From positions 22,903-86,902 of the forward strand of contig NZ_JAGGPJ010000002.1 of assembly GCF_018613875.1 (NCBI RefSeq): 64,000 nt of DNA, written 5' to 3'. The DNA comes from Arthrobacter sp. ISL-28. Its GTDB lineage: Bacteria > Actinomycetota > Actinomycetes > Actinomycetales > Micrococcaceae. The position numbers and the translations under genes are program-made. Of the stretch, positions 23,800 to 32,715 are shown piece by piece. A model generated the notes under the pieces. The model worked only from the letters and a program-made list of their open reading frames with translations, did not search any database and had not been told where the DNA came from. Within the stretch, counting starts at the first letter, position 1. Every line of letters begins with the position of its first letter.

Positions 23800-24640
23800 T
23801 CATCTGGCGCTGAAGGCTCCCCTGTTGCGGAGCTCAAGTACCGCCAGCACGTCCGCCACCGTCCGCTCGGGGTGATGGACGACGTCGTCGTAGCCGAACC
23901 TCAGGACGAGGTGGCCTCCGACCACTGACGCGTTGTTTCGCCTCCGGTCCTTTTTTTACCTGCCGAGCCTCCAGGTGCGATCCGCCGTCGATCTCCACGA
24001 TGAGGCACTCCTCGATGAGGAAGTCCACCTCGCCCACGCCCTCGATTTCAACGTGCCGGCGGACCTGCAGGCCGGCCTTCCTGAAGTGGAAGTTGGCCAG
24101 GACCTCCAGCACCGAGTCCGCCCGCGGAATGACGTTGTCCAAGATTGCCCTTGACCCGGCATTGCGGTTTCCGGGTAGCTTGTGGCGGAGAAAGTCCAGC
24201 GAGATGTCACCGCGGCCAGCCGCAGACTGCACCATAACCAGCGAGTCCACGGCGGGCAGGCAGCGCAGGGAGTGGATGAGCACGTCGGCCAGGCCCGCAA
24301 CCGGGAGCCAGGGATGGCGTGGGTGGCGGCATTTGCCGTGGATGAGTGTCCCCGGCGGCCCGGCATGATGGCCTGGGCTCAGGTGCACAGCCCCCGGGTC
24401 GTTGAGTGTCCACAGCCGGTAGACGGGCGCGGCCGAGAGGCAGGTCAGCACCGCATTGTGGCGCAGCGCGACGCCGAATATCCCGGCCTCCTCAGGCAGG
24501 CTGTACACACCTCGCCGGAGCCTGATGATCCGCCGCGAGGCCAGAGCTTTATCCAGGTACGTCCGCGAAAAACCCGCGCCCCGGAGCGTCGCCGCCCTTG
24601 CCGCCCCGCCGCGCGGACGCAGGAAATTCTCAATGTCCAT
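23800..24640 (-). pseudogene. AbiEi-like/DUF559 protein, frameshifted in a run of seven A
   Basis: N-terminal winged-helix domain as in type IV toxin-antitoxin AbiEi proteins (LRPRGGAARAATLRGAGFSRTYLDKALASRRIIRLRRGVY), then a DUF559-type nuclease-like module with GVGEVDFLIEECLIVEIDGGSHLE. After QVKK the annotated frame turns into a basic, low-complexity tail ending near 23834. If one base is removed from the A7 run (T7 at 23951-23957 on the plus strand), the frame continues KDRRRNNASVVGGHLVLRF, GYDDVVHHPERTVADVLAVL and stops at 23800. This is exactly what DUF559 proteins show, so a one-base insertion or programmed slippage is indicated. Copies of a dispersed repeat flank it on both sides. Active only if slippage or sequencing error restores the frame. 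Confidence 0.8.
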
Positions 24641-24700
24641 GGATTCAAGGTGCCCGCAACCTGCCGCTCAGGGCAGGGCCGGGTCGCTCCATGTGGAAAA

Positions 24701-24787
24701 GCCGGCAGAATCGGGGCACTTCGACACGGAAACGCCGGGCTTAGAGTGCGGAATGCCCTGTTCCCGCCCCAAAATGCCCCACGACGG
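24701..24787 (+). repeat. Dispersed short repeat, copy 3
   Basis: 87 bases, same direction as the copy at 23711-23796 and opposite to 11257-11345. Shares GGGGCACTTCGACACGGA and ATGCCCCACGACGG. Together with copy 2 it brackets the AbiEi-like gene as a direct repeat. Confidence 0.7.
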
Positions 24788-24922
24788 ACGGGCGGAAGGC
24801 GCACCGCTAACAAGAACGCTGTGACACGCCGATTAACAATGCATTTGAATTTTGTGACAAACCTGTCATAGACTTATTCACGGTCCACTAAATGCCTCCG
24901 GTGGATCTGATGCGAACGGAGA

Positions 24923-24971
24923 AACGGCCCCGGTTCCCTACAGTGTGGCGCTGTAAGGGACCGGGGCCGTT
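24923..24971 (-). terminator. Terminator of the menaquinone operon
   Basis: Stem of about 20 bp: AACGGCCCCGGTTCCCTACAG pairs with the complement at 24951-24971, with one bulge, loop TGTGGCG, followed on the minus strand by TCTCC. It lies 30 bases after the polyprenyl synthase stop. Confidence 0.8.
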
Positions 24972-25000
24972 CCGGTTAAGCCCGACTTGAGCCTTGGGAT

Positions 25001-26101
25001 CTAGCTGGCGCGGTCCACCACGGCGTGCGCGAAGCTGGTCAGCGACGCCTTCACCACGCCCTCGGGCAGCGGGTCGAGCGCCGCGATCGCTTCGTCTGCC
25101 CAGGCCCGGGCAACAACCCATGATGCAGCAGTTACAGGGTGCTCGCGCAGTCCGGCCACGGCTTTGGCCAGCGCCTCGTCCGACGAAAGGTCGCCGTCGA
25201 TCAGCTTGAGAAGTTCGACGGCGGACTGGTCACCTTGGCTCGCGGCGTTGCGCAGCAGCAGCACGGGCAGCGTGGGGACGCCTTCCCGCAGGTCGGTTCC
25301 CGGGGACTTGCCGGACTTGACCTTGACGCCCGTGACGTCGATGACGTCGTCGGCCAGTTGGAAGGCAACGCCCACCTTTTCGCCGTACTCCACCAGGAGG
25401 TCCTCGTAGGATTCATCGGCGCCTGCGAAGATGGCACCCAGCTGCCCGGAGGCTGCCACGAGGGAGCCCGTCTTGTCCGCAATGACCGAGAGGTAGTGCT
25501 CCACCGGGTCCTCATCCGGGCGCGGGCCGACCGTTTCGTGCAGCTGGCCCAGACAGAGGCGTTCGAAGGTGCGTGCCTGGATGCCCAGGGCGCGGGAGCC
25601 AAGCTCGGACACCAGGATCGAGGCCCGGGCAAAGATGAGGTCGCCGGTCAGGACGGCCACGGAGTTGCCCCAGACCTCGTGCGCGGTGGGGGCGCCGCGG
25701 CGGAAGGGAGCCGAGTCCATGACGTCGTCGTGGTACAGCGTGGCCAGGTGGGTCAGCTCTACGACGACGGCGGCCTGCACCACGGCGGGCAGCGACGCGT
25801 CACCGAGGTGGGCACAGAGCAGGGTCAGCAACGGGCGGATGCGCTTGCCGCCGGCTTCCACGAGGTGGCGCGACGTCGCGTCAGCCAGCGGATCCGAGTT
25901 GGCAATGGCCTCGCGGAGTTTTTTCTCCACGCGTGCCAGGTTGTTCGTAATCGCAGGCCCGACTTCGGGGTCCTCCGCAATGGCCGCGAAGCCCGCCGGC
26001 AGCTGCAGTCCGGTGGCGATGGCGGTGGTGTTGAGGCTGGGTTCGGAGGTCGGCAGGCCATGCCCGGCGTGCGTCCAGCTGTGGTTCGCGGAGTTGGTCA
26101 C
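25001..26101 (-). CDS. Polyprenyl diphosphate synthase for menaquinone side chain
   Basis: Trans-prenyltransferase of 366 residues, probably hepta- to nonaprenyl diphosphate synthase making the menaquinone tail. First aspartate-rich motif is LYHDDVMD near residue 139 with RRGAPTAH after it, the second is QLADDVIDVTG, and GGKRIRPLLTLL lies before. A 40-residue extension precedes the catalytic domain. Neighbours on the same strand are the reductase gene (10 bases upstream) and menG, so this is the last gene of a menG-menJ-synthase unit. Chain length cannot be read reliably. Residues around the floor of the tunnel (AVVVELTHLATLYHDD) lack bulky aromatic residues, consistent with long chains. Confidence 0.93.
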   Translation of the reverse strand: MTNSANHSWTHAGHGLPTSEPSLNTTAIATGLQLPAGFAAIAEDPEVGPAITNNLARVEKKLREAIANSDPLADATSRHLVEAGGKRIRPLLTLLCAHLGDASLPAVVQAAVVVELTHLATLYHDDVMDSAPFRRGAPTAHEVWGNSVAVLTGDLIFARASILVSELGSRALGIQARTFERLCLGQLHETVGPRPDEDPVEHYLSVIADKTGSLVAASGQLGAIFAGADESYEDLLVEYGEKVGVAFQLADDVIDVTGVKVKSGKSPGTDLREGVPTLPVLLLRNAASQGDQSAVELLKLIDGDLSSDEALAKAVAGLREHPVTAASWVVARAWADEAIAALDPLPEGVVKASLTSFAHAVVDRAS

Positions 26102-26110
26102 GGGTTAACC

Positions 26111-27448
26111 CTAACTTTTTGTTGCGGAAACCGCTGATTTGAGGCCGGACGGCGACTGGGTGGACGTGTTGGACGTGGCCGGCACCAGCAGTTCCAAGAG
26201 CCGGATGGCGCGGTCCTCGAAGCCCTTGGCGGACGGATCTGTCAGGTTGGCGAGCAGGCGGACCACGAAGCGCATCAGCACGGGCACGGGCATTCCGGTC
26301 CGCAGCGCGAGCTTCATCACCGCGGGCTTGCCGATCAGCGCGGCAAATGCGCGCCCCAGCGTGAAGTGCGATCCCCACTGTTCCCGCACATAGTCCGCGT
26401 ACCCCTCCAGGCGGGTGTCGGCGTCGTACGCGGAGAAGGCACCCGAAGCGGCCCGGCTGGAACGGGAGGCATCGACGATGAACTCGGCCGCGAAGCGGGC
26501 GGACTCCATGGCGTAGGAAATGCCCTCGCCGTTGAACGGTGACACCATGCCGCCGGCGTCGCCCAGCAGCAGCAGGCCGGGCGAGTAATGCGGGGTGCGG
26601 TTGAAGCCCATGGGCAGCGCGGCCCCGCGGATCTCCCCCACCTGGTTCTCGGGCGTGAAACCCCACTCGGCTGGCATGCCGGCGGTCCATTCGCGGAGCA
26701 CCTGCTTGTAGTCGAGCCTGCCGAATTCCTTGGACGAGTTCAGGATGCCGAGCCCCACGTTGGAGGTGCCGTCGCCCACGCCGAACACCCAGCCGTAGCC
26801 GGGCAGCAGCTTGCCGTCGCGGCCAGGAAGCTCCAGCCAGCCTTCCATCCAGTCGTCGTCGTGCCGGGGGGAGGTGAAGTAGGTCCGCACCGCGACGCCG
26901 AGCGGGCGGTCGTCGCGCTTCTGGATGCCGAGGGAGACGGCCGTGCGGGTCGAGTTTCCGTCCGCGGCGAGCACGACGTCGGCGCCAAAGTCGCGCGTCT
27001 CCGCCGTCTTGCGTCCGGACTCGTCCAGGATCGCGGCGCGCACCCCGGTCACCCGGCCGTCGTCGCGGAGCGCTTCGTTGACGCTGTGGCGTTCAAGCAC
27101 GACGGCGCCCGCGGCCTGTGCGTGGCGGGCCAGTTCCTCGTCAAAACCAAGGCGCGTGCGGATCAGTCCGTACTGCGGAAAGTTGGACACCTCAGGCCAG
27201 GGCAGTTCGATGGAGCGGCCACCGGCGAGGAGGCGCAGGCCCTTGTTCCGGCGCCAGCCGTCCGCCTCATGATGCGGCAGGCCGAGCTTCTGGATCTCCC
27301 CGACAGCGCGGGGAGTGAGGCCGTCCCCGCACACCTTCTCGCGCGGAAAACTGGTCTTTTCCAGAACCGTGACATCTATGCCGGCCCTAGCGAGGTAATA
27401 CGCGGCCGTGGATCCGGCCGGACCCGCGCCAACAATCAGTACTCTCAC
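26111..27448 (-). CDS. menJ: Geranylgeranyl-reductase family flavoprotein, MenJ-like
   Basis: FAD-dependent reductase of 445 residues. N-terminal Rossmann motif is VLIVGAGPAGSTAAYYLARAG, then VLEKTSFPREKVCGDGLTPRAV, typical of the geranylgeranyl/digeranyl reductase family. Mid-protein DVVLAADGNSTRTAVSLG and C-terminal LLLGDAGGMVSPFNGEGISYAMES form the second FAD segment. Mycobacterial MenJ saturates one double bond of the menaquinone tail. Position between the polyprenyl synthase and menG supports that role. It ends with an amphipathic Ser/Thr-rich tail. The start is 4 bases from the menG stop, so the genes are coupled. The exact bond reduced is inference. Confidence 0.88.
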   Translation of the reverse strand: MRVLIVGAGPAGSTAAYYLARAGIDVTVLEKTSFPREKVCGDGLTPRAVGEIQKLGLPHHEADGWRRNKGLRLLAGGRSIELPWPEVSNFPQYGLIRTRLGFDEELARHAQAAGAVVLERHSVNEALRDDGRVTGVRAAILDESGRKTAETRDFGADVVLAADGNSTRTAVSLGIQKRDDRPLGVAVRTYFTSPRHDDDWMEGWLELPGRDGKLLPGYGWVFGVGDGTSNVGLGILNSSKEFGRLDYKQVLREWTAGMPAEWGFTPENQVGEIRGAALPMGFNRTPHYSPGLLLLGDAGGMVSPFNGEGISYAMESARFAAEFIVDASRSSRAASGAFSAYDADTRLEGYADYVREQWGSHFTLGRAFAALIGKPAVMKLALRTGMPVPVLMRFVVRLLANLTDPSAKGFEDRAIRLLELLVPATSNTSTQSPSGLKSAVSATKS

Positions 27449-27452
27449 AGCG

Positions 27453-28232
27453 TCAACGGGCGGTGCGCGGGATGTTCCGGCGCAGCTTGGCCACCGGGCC
27501 TGTGTGGGAGGCGATTGCGGCGGCCGAGCCGTTGCCGGTCAGCGGTTTGTGGGCGCGGTGGACGGCTACGATGCCGCCGCTGAGGTTGCGGTAAGTGACG
27601 TCCTGCCAGCCGGCTTCCTGCAGCCAGGCCGCGAGGTGGTCCTGGTCCGGCCAGGCGCGGATGGATTCGGCGAGGTAGACGTAGGCGTCGGGGTTTGAGG
27701 AGACCTTGGTGGCGATGGCCGGCAGGGCGCGCATGAGGTATTCGGTATACATGGTGCGCCACAGCGGGACCACGGGCTGGGAGAATTCGGCGATGACCAG
27801 TTTCCCGCCCGGCTTGGTCACGCGGAGCAATTCGGCCAGCGCCTTTTTGGGTTCGTTGACGTTGCGGAGACCGAAGGAGATGGTGCTGGCGTCGAACGTG
27901 TTGTCCGCGAACGGAAGGTTGGTGGCATCGCCGGCGATGAAGTCGATGTCCGGGCGGCGGCGCTTGCCCACCTTGAGCATTCCGAGGGAGAAATCGCACG
28001 CCACCACATCTATGCCTGCATCGGCATATGGCTCGCTGGAGGTGCCCGTCCCGGCGGCAAGATCCAGGACACGCTGGCCCGGCCGCACATCCATGGCTTC
28101 CACCACGACCTTGCGCCAGCGGCGGGTCTGCCCCATCGAGAGGACATCGTTGACGACGTCGTACTTAGGGGCGACGTCGTCAAACATCGTGGCTACTTCG
28201 TCAGGACGCTTATCCAAGGATGCTCGGTTCAC
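27453..28232 (-). CDS. menG: Demethylmenaquinone methyltransferase
   Basis: SAM-dependent C-methyltransferase of 259 residues for the last step of menaquinone synthesis. GTG start. Family signatures are [18 protein letters not shown] with RRWRK, SAM motif [20 protein letters not shown], then [25 protein letters not shown], the UbiE/MenG hallmark, and [13 protein letters not shown]. The N-terminal [16 protein letters not shown] is typical for actinobacterial MenG. First of three co-directional genes with the MenJ-like reductase and prenyl synthase; divergent from menF, so the 28233-28374 gap holds both promoters. Confidence 0.96.
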   Translation of the reverse strand: MNRASLDKRPDEVATMFDDVAPKYDVVNDVLSMGQTRRWRKVVVEAMDVRPGQRVLDLAAGTGTSSEPYADAGIDVVACDFSLGMLKVGKRRRPDIDFIAGDATNLPFADNTFDASTISFGLRNVNEPKKALAELLRVTKPGGKLVIAEFSQPVVPLWRTMYTEYLMRALPAIATKVSSNPDAYVYLAESIRAWPDQDHLAAWLQEAGWQDVTYRNLSGGIVAVHRAHKPLTGNGSAAAIASHTGPVAKLRRNIPRTAR

Positions 28233-28374
28233 CCTGTCAATCTACCTGAATCTGCCGTTTGCCACTGTTTTGTACTGGCCTCCCCCAGTGAACAAAGGTA
28301 CAAGTCGAGCAAGACAGCCGCTGAACCTACGCTTTTCTATCGGAATGTACCGCGCGGAGTAGTGTTGACCCATC

Positions 28375-29742
28375 ATGACCAGAACGATCCGCACCTTGAC
28401 AGTCCCTTTGGATGGAGAAACGGCTCCCGGGGGGCTGCCGTCGTATCTGGTGCGGGATGACGTCCTCTGCTGGACCCGCCGCGAGGCCGGACTCGTCGGT
28501 TTCGGCGAGGCGGCCCGGTTCACGGCCACCGGCCCGGAGCGCTTTCTCGAGGCCGACATCTGGTGGCGGCACCTCGTCATCGAGGCGGACATCACCGACC
28601 ACGTCGAGTGCCCGGGCACCGGCCCGGTAGCCTTCGGCTCGTTCGCGTTCTCCAAGGTTTCCGCCCATGAATCACGGCTGATTGTGCCCGAGATCGTGGT
28701 GGGGGTCCGGGACGGCCGCGCCTGGCTCACCCAGATAAGGACCGACGACGCCGAACTCACCGAGGAGAGCGCCCTCGCCGCCCTTCGGGGCTGGCTGGAG
28801 GCTGCGCCTGCCGATCCCGCTCCCGCGGGCGCCCTGTTGCCCGGCACTCCCGGTGACGTGTCCGCGCACGCGGGTTCCGCCGTCGGGCCTTCCGGAACTG
28901 CCACCCTGAAAACCGGCTCGCTCAGCGAAGAGGACTGGATGGCCGCCGTCGCCGAAGGGGTTGCCGAAATCCGCACCGGCCGGCTGGAGAAGCTGGTCCT
29001 GGCGCGCGACGTCGTGGCCACGGTGCCCGAGGGCGTCAATGCCGCCGAGGTGCTGCGGCAGCTTGCGATCCGGTACCGCGAGTGCTGGACATACGGGGTG
29101 GACGGACTCGTGGGTGCCACGCCCGAAATGCTGATCCAGGTGGAGGGGCGCACTGCCCAGGCCCGGGTGCTTGCGGGCACGCTCGACCGCCGGGACGCGG
29201 TGGGCGAGGCGGGGCTGCCGCTGGACTATGCCGAACGCGTGCTCGCCGGCTCGGAGAAGCAGCGGCACGAGCACGAGATCGCGATCCAGTCGCTGACCAC
29301 GCAGCTGGCGCCGTTCTCGGAGGCCATGAACGCGCACAGTGAACCGTTCATTCTGGAACTGCCGAACGTCTGGCACCTCGCGTCGGACGTCAAGGCGGAG
29401 CTCACCGAGGTGGAGGGGCATGTGCCCACCTGCCTTGCCCTGATAAACGCCCTTCATCCCACGGCGGCGGTCTGCGGCACTCCCACCACGGTGGCCGGCG
29501 CCCTGATCCGCAAGCTTGAGCACATGGACCGCGGCCCGTACGCGGGGCCGGTTGGCTGGCTCGATGCCGCCGGGAACGGCGAATGGGGCATTGCCCTGCG
29601 CGGTGCCGTCATCGAGTCGCCTACCGTCGTCCGGTTATATGCCGGCTGCGGCATAGTTGAAGGCTCACAACCTGAGGCGGAGCTGGCTGAGACGTGGGCC
29701 AAATTCCGGCCGATGCTGGAATCCCTCGGCATCAGCAGCTGA
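28375..29742 (+). CDS. menF: Isochorismate synthase
   Basis: Chorismate-utilising enzyme of 455 residues that makes isochorismate, the first committed step of menaquinone synthesis. The core begins with EDWMAAVAEGVAEIRTGRLEKLVLARDVV. Motifs are VGATPEMLIQVEGRTAQARVLAGTLDRRD, SEKQRHEHEIAIQSL, LPNVWHLASDVKAEL, LHPTAAVCGTPT, DRGPYAGPVGWLDAAGNGEWGIALRGAVI and GCGIVEGSQPEAELAETWAKF. These match the MenF/EntC/DhbC group, not anthranilate or salicylate synthases. An N-terminal domain of about 190 residues has a Pro/Ala-rich loop near 143-165. Divergent from menG. The amino-acid ABC transporter starts 200 bases downstream. Confidence 0.93.
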   Translation: MTRTIRTLTVPLDGETAPGGLPSYLVRDDVLCWTRREAGLVGFGEAARFTATGPERFLEADIWWRHLVIEADITDHVECPGTGPVAFGSFAFSKVSAHESRLIVPEIVVGVRDGRAWLTQIRTDDAELTEESALAALRGWLEAAPADPAPAGALLPGTPGDVSAHAGSAVGPSGTATLKTGSLSEEDWMAAVAEGVAEIRTGRLEKLVLARDVVATVPEGVNAAEVLRQLAIRYRECWTYGVDGLVGATPEMLIQVEGRTAQARVLAGTLDRRDAVGEAGLPLDYAERVLAGSEKQRHEHEIAIQSLTTQLAPFSEAMNAHSEPFILELPNVWHLASDVKAELTEVEGHVPTCLALINALHPTAAVCGTPTTVAGALIRKLEHMDRGPYAGPVGWLDAAGNGEWGIALRGAVIESPTVVRLYAGCGIVEGSQPEAELAETWAKFRPMLESLGISS

Positions 29743-29947
29743 GGCACTGGCACATCCGCTTTGTTCTGACCGCCCAGCCCGCACAGTCTGGGATGACAGA
29801 CACCCCCTGCTGTGAACGCCTTGCCAAATCCCCTCGTTTAGTTATCCAATAGTCAAAGTTAGTTTTCTGTGATGCACATCTCTTCTTTGAGCGTTACACT
29901 ATAAGCCGCGTTAGTCCCGCATACTCCTGCAACAAAAGGTAAGAAAC

Positions 29948-30754
29948 ATGTTTAAGTCCCTTGCCACGGCCAAATTCAGCGCCAAGGCAGTCGCACTCCT
30001 CGCCGCCGGGGCACTCAGCCTCACCGCGTGCGGCGGCGGCGGCGCGACCCCCGCAGCCACAAGCAGCGAAGGCGGCGTGCAGCTCATCAACCCCGGCAAA
30101 CTGACCGTCTGCTCCGACGTTCCCTACGAGCCCTTCGAGTTCCAGAAGGACGGCAAAATTGTCGGCTTCGACATGGATATCGCAGCCGAGGTTGCCAAAG
30201 ACATGAACGCTGAGCTCAGCGTGGTCGACAGCTCCTTTGAGGCCATCGAGACCGGCACCGCCCTGACCCAGTGCGACGTTTCCATCTCCTCGATCTCGAT
30301 CACGGAACCGCGGAAGGCTGTCATGGACTTCTCCGAGCCGTACTTGGATGACGACCTCACCCTCGTGGCTTCCGAAGGCTCCGGCATCACGGACGTCATC
30401 AGCGCCAAGGGCAAGAAGGTCGGCGTGCAGCAGGCCACCACCGGCGCCAAGTACGCGAAGGACCAGGGCCTCGACGCGCAGCAGTTCGAAGACACGGGAC
30501 TTCTGGTCCAGGCACTCAAGGCCGGCACCATCGATGCCGCCCTGGGCAACCAGTCTGTCCTGGGCTACGCCATCAAGGACGATCCCAAGTACAAGCGCGT
30601 GGAGGACTTCGCCACAGGTGAAAAGCTGGGTATCGCGATCAAGAAGGGCAACACGGCCATGCTTGACCACGTCAACTCCACGCTCAAGCGACTGACCGAT
30701 GACGGAACTCTCAAAAAGTTCGAGACCACCTGGTTCGGCGAACCCACCAAGTAG
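29948..30754 (+). CDS. Polar amino-acid ABC transporter substrate-binding lipoprotein
   Basis: Extracytoplasmic binding lipoprotein of 268 residues in the glutamine/cystine/arginine class. Signal peptide with lipobox LTAC at residues 26-29 (AALLAAGALSLTACGGGG). SBP family 3 features are GKLTVCSDVPYEPFEFQKDGKIVGFDMDI, FEAIETGTALTQCDVSISSISITEPRKAVMDFSEPY and KGKKVGVQQATTGAKYA. AAAGGTAAGA before the ATG is the ribosome-binding site. It heads a three-gene importer, binding protein, permease, ATPase. A GC-rich hairpin follows it and may lower permease expression. Exact substrate not predictable; polar or charged amino acids are likely. Confidence 0.92.
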   Translation: MFKSLATAKFSAKAVALLAAGALSLTACGGGGATPAATSSEGGVQLINPGKLTVCSDVPYEPFEFQKDGKIVGFDMDIAAEVAKDMNAELSVVDSSFEAIETGTALTQCDVSISSISITEPRKAVMDFSEPYLDDDLTLVASEGSGITDVISAKGKKVGVQQATTGAKYAKDQGLDAQQFEDTGLLVQALKAGTIDAALGNQSVLGYAIKDDPKYKRVEDFATGEKLGIAIKKGNTAMLDHVNSTLKRLTDDGTLKKFETTWFGEPTK

Positions 30755-30782
30755 CCAACGCGCCTGAGACCTACGCAGCAGG

Positions 30783-30821
30783 GGCCCCGTTCAGGATCTG
30801 TTCAGCAGTCCGTACGGGGCC
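30783..30821 (+). terminator. Weak hairpin between binding protein and permease genes
   Basis: GGCCCCGT at 30783-30790 pairs with ACGGGGCC at 30814-30821. Such intergenic hairpins commonly protect or attenuate the upstream binding-protein transcript relative to the membrane subunits. Confidence 0.45.
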
Positions 30822-30854
30822 TCAACTGCGCAAAACGATTGTGAGTAGTAGACC

Positions 30855-31652
30855 ATGGCAATGACAATGACCGCGCGTCAGCGAGCCAGAGTAAGCCTGT
30901 ACGTCCAAGCCGGGATCTTTGTTGTGGCGATGGCCGCGCTGATCCTGGCCACCGACTGGAAGACCATCGGCAACAGCGTCTTCAACTTCGGCAAGATCGG
31001 GCCGATGTTCCCGGATATCTTCGTCGCTGGCCTGAGGAACACCCTGATCTATACCTTCCTCGGCTTCATCGTGGGCCTGTCCGGCGGCCTGCTGCTGGCC
31101 CTTATGAAGCTCTCCAGCTTCCCCCTGTACCGTTGGATTGCCACCGGCTACATCGAATTCTTCCGCGGAATCCCGGCCCTGCTGGTGTTCATTGCCTTCG
31201 GATACGGCGTTCCGCTGGCCTTCGGCGTTTCGTGGGACGTGACCGCTGTGGTGATGGTTTCCCTCGGCATGGTCGCCGCGGCCTACATCGCCGAAACCCT
31301 CCGCGCCGGCCTGCAGGCAGTACCGAGGGGCCAGATGGAGGCCGCGCGTTCCCTGGGCATGCCCCAGTGGCAGGCCATGGTCACAATCGTGATCCCGCAG
31401 GCGTTCAGGATTGTCCTCCCGCCGCTGACCAACGAGGTCATCCTGCTGACCAAGGACTCCTCGCTGATCTACGTGCTCGGCCTGACCGCCTCGCAGTACG
31501 AGCTCACGAAGTTCGGCCGGGACGGCATCTCCAGCCTGGGCGCGGGGCTTACGCCGCTTCTTGTGGCCGGGGCGTTCTACCTGGTGATCACCATCCCGCT
31601 GAGCCTCCTGGCCCGGAAGTTCGAAAGCCGCTCCGCGCGGACCAAGCGATAG
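30855..31652 (+). CDS. Polar amino-acid ABC transporter permease
   Basis: Membrane subunit of 265 residues. Helices near 14-34 (YVQAGIFVVAMAALILATDW), 61-83 (FIVGLSGGLLLALMKLSS), 95-115 (FFRGIPALLVFIAFGYGVPLAF), 125-148 and 210-250. The signatures LRNTLIYTFLGFIVGLSGGLLLAL and EFFRGIPALLVFIAFGYG and the EAA loop EAARSLGMPQWQAMVTIVIPQAFRIVLPPLTNE belong to the His/Glu/Gln/Arg permease family. LLTKDSSLIYVLGL is the typical late motif. The ribosome-binding site is weak (GAGTAGTAG), consistent with lower expression than the binding protein. Probably a homodimer since only one permease gene is present. Confidence 0.94.
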   Translation: MAMTMTARQRARVSLYVQAGIFVVAMAALILATDWKTIGNSVFNFGKIGPMFPDIFVAGLRNTLIYTFLGFIVGLSGGLLLALMKLSSFPLYRWIATGYIEFFRGIPALLVFIAFGYGVPLAFGVSWDVTAVVMVSLGMVAAAYIAETLRAGLQAVPRGQMEAARSLGMPQWQAMVTIVIPQAFRIVLPPLTNEVILLTKDSSLIYVLGLTASQYELTKFGRDGISSLGAGLTPLLVAGAFYLVITIPLSLLARKFESRSARTKR

Positions 31653-31664
31653 GCAGAGAAGTCA

Positions 31665-32468
31665 ATGAACGACGTCGTAACCAACTCCCGCAATCACACC
31701 GGTTCCCTCAACGCCGCCGGTGTTTCCATCCAGAACCTGCGCAAGTCCTACGGGGCCAACGAGGTCCTGAAGGGCATCAGCCTGGACGTGGCGCCGGGAG
31801 AGGTCGTCTGCCTGATCGGCCCGTCCGGCTCCGGCAAATCCACCCTCCTGCGCTGCGTGAATCTCCTGGAGCAGCCCAACGAAGGCACCATCCACGTCGG
31901 CGGTTTCGACGCCACTGACCCCGATGTGGACATCGACAGGATGCGCCGCAAGGTCGGCATGGTCTTCCAGCAGTTCAACCTGTTCCCGCACCTGAACGCG
32001 CTCCGGAACTGCACGGTGGCGCAGACCAAGGTGCTCAAGCGCTCCCAGTCCGAGGCGGACAAGGTGGCACACGCCAACCTTGAGCGCGTGGGGCTGGGGC
32101 ACCTCGCCGACCGCTATCCGGACCAGCTGTCCGGCGGCCAGCAGCAGCGCGTGGCCATTGCCCGGGCGCTGAGCATGGACCCGGAGCTGATGCTGTTCGA
32201 TGAGCCCACGTCCGCGCTGGACCCCGAGACAGTCGGCGACGTCCTCTCCGTCATGCGGAACCTGGCCAAGGAGGGCATGACCATGTTGGTGGTCACGCAC
32301 GAGATGGGCTTCGCCCGTGAAGTGGCCGACCGCGTGGTCTTCATGGACGGCGGCGTGGTGGTGGAGGAAGGCGGAGCCGAACAGGTCATCAGCTCCCCCA
32401 ACCAGGACCGCACCAAGGAGTTCCTCAAGCGCGTGCTGGACCCGACGCACATCGACATCACGGAGTAG
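31665..32468 (+). CDS. Polar amino-acid ABC transporter ATP-binding protein
   Basis: ATPase subunit of 267 residues. Walker A is [19 protein letters not shown] near residues 50-68, Q-loop [16 protein letters not shown], signature [15 protein letters not shown], Walker [16 protein letters not shown]-loop [16 protein letters not shown]. This is the GlnQ/HisP class, matching the permease and binding protein just upstream. The N-terminal segment of about 20 residues before [18 protein letters not shown] is a little longer than usual. AGAGAAG before the ATG is the ribosome-binding site. Last gene of the operon, with a strong terminator after it. Confidence 0.95.
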   Translation: MNDVVTNSRNHTGSLNAAGVSIQNLRKSYGANEVLKGISLDVAPGEVVCLIGPSGSGKSTLLRCVNLLEQPNEGTIHVGGFDATDPDVDIDRMRRKVGMVFQQFNLFPHLNALRNCTVAQTKVLKRSQSEADKVAHANLERVGLGHLADRYPDQLSGGQQQRVAIARALSMDPELMLFDEPTSALDPETVGDVLSVMRNLAKEGMTMLVVTHEMGFAREVADRVVFMDGGVVVEEGGAEQVISSPNQDRTKEFLKRVLDPTHIDITE

Positions 32469-32500
32469 CTCGGCCGGCCCAGCGCCGGGGACGCGCAAAC

Positions 32501-32538
32501 GGTCCGGGGCCCCTCATATTCGGGGGGGTCCCCGGACC
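32501..32538 (+). terminator. Terminator after amino-acid ABC operon
   Basis: GGTCCGGGGCCCC (32501-32513) pairs with GGGGTCCCCGGACC (32525-32538), one bulge, followed by ATTTCT. 33 bases after the ATPase stop. The rest of the gap up to menD (32539-32715) shows nothing further. Confidence 0.8.
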
Positions 32539-32715
32539 ATTTCTGCGTGCTGGCACCTTTCGCGAGTCCTGACGACGGCGCGGCACCCCTGCGGCCGTGA
32601 GCTTGCGCTCGAGTTCAGCTGGCTTCCAGAGATCGGCCCAGACCCATCTCATGACGTTCCGGCTCTCCGGCCAATAGAAGTCCGAGTAGCACCTCGTCCT
32701 GTCGAAGTCCGCAGG

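Larger units (their letters stand above)
24641..25000. other. Intergenic stretch without genes
   Basis: Contains the third copy of the dispersed repeat, an AT-richer part at 24830-24900 that stands out from the genome, and the terminator at 24923-24971. No credible coding sequence. Confidence 0.7.

Noticed and set aside
32458..32652. Small minus-strand frame starting MRWVWADLWKPAELERKL after the ABC operon
   Set aside because: Crosses the terminator and has no ribosome-binding site; may be a remnant but cannot be supported.
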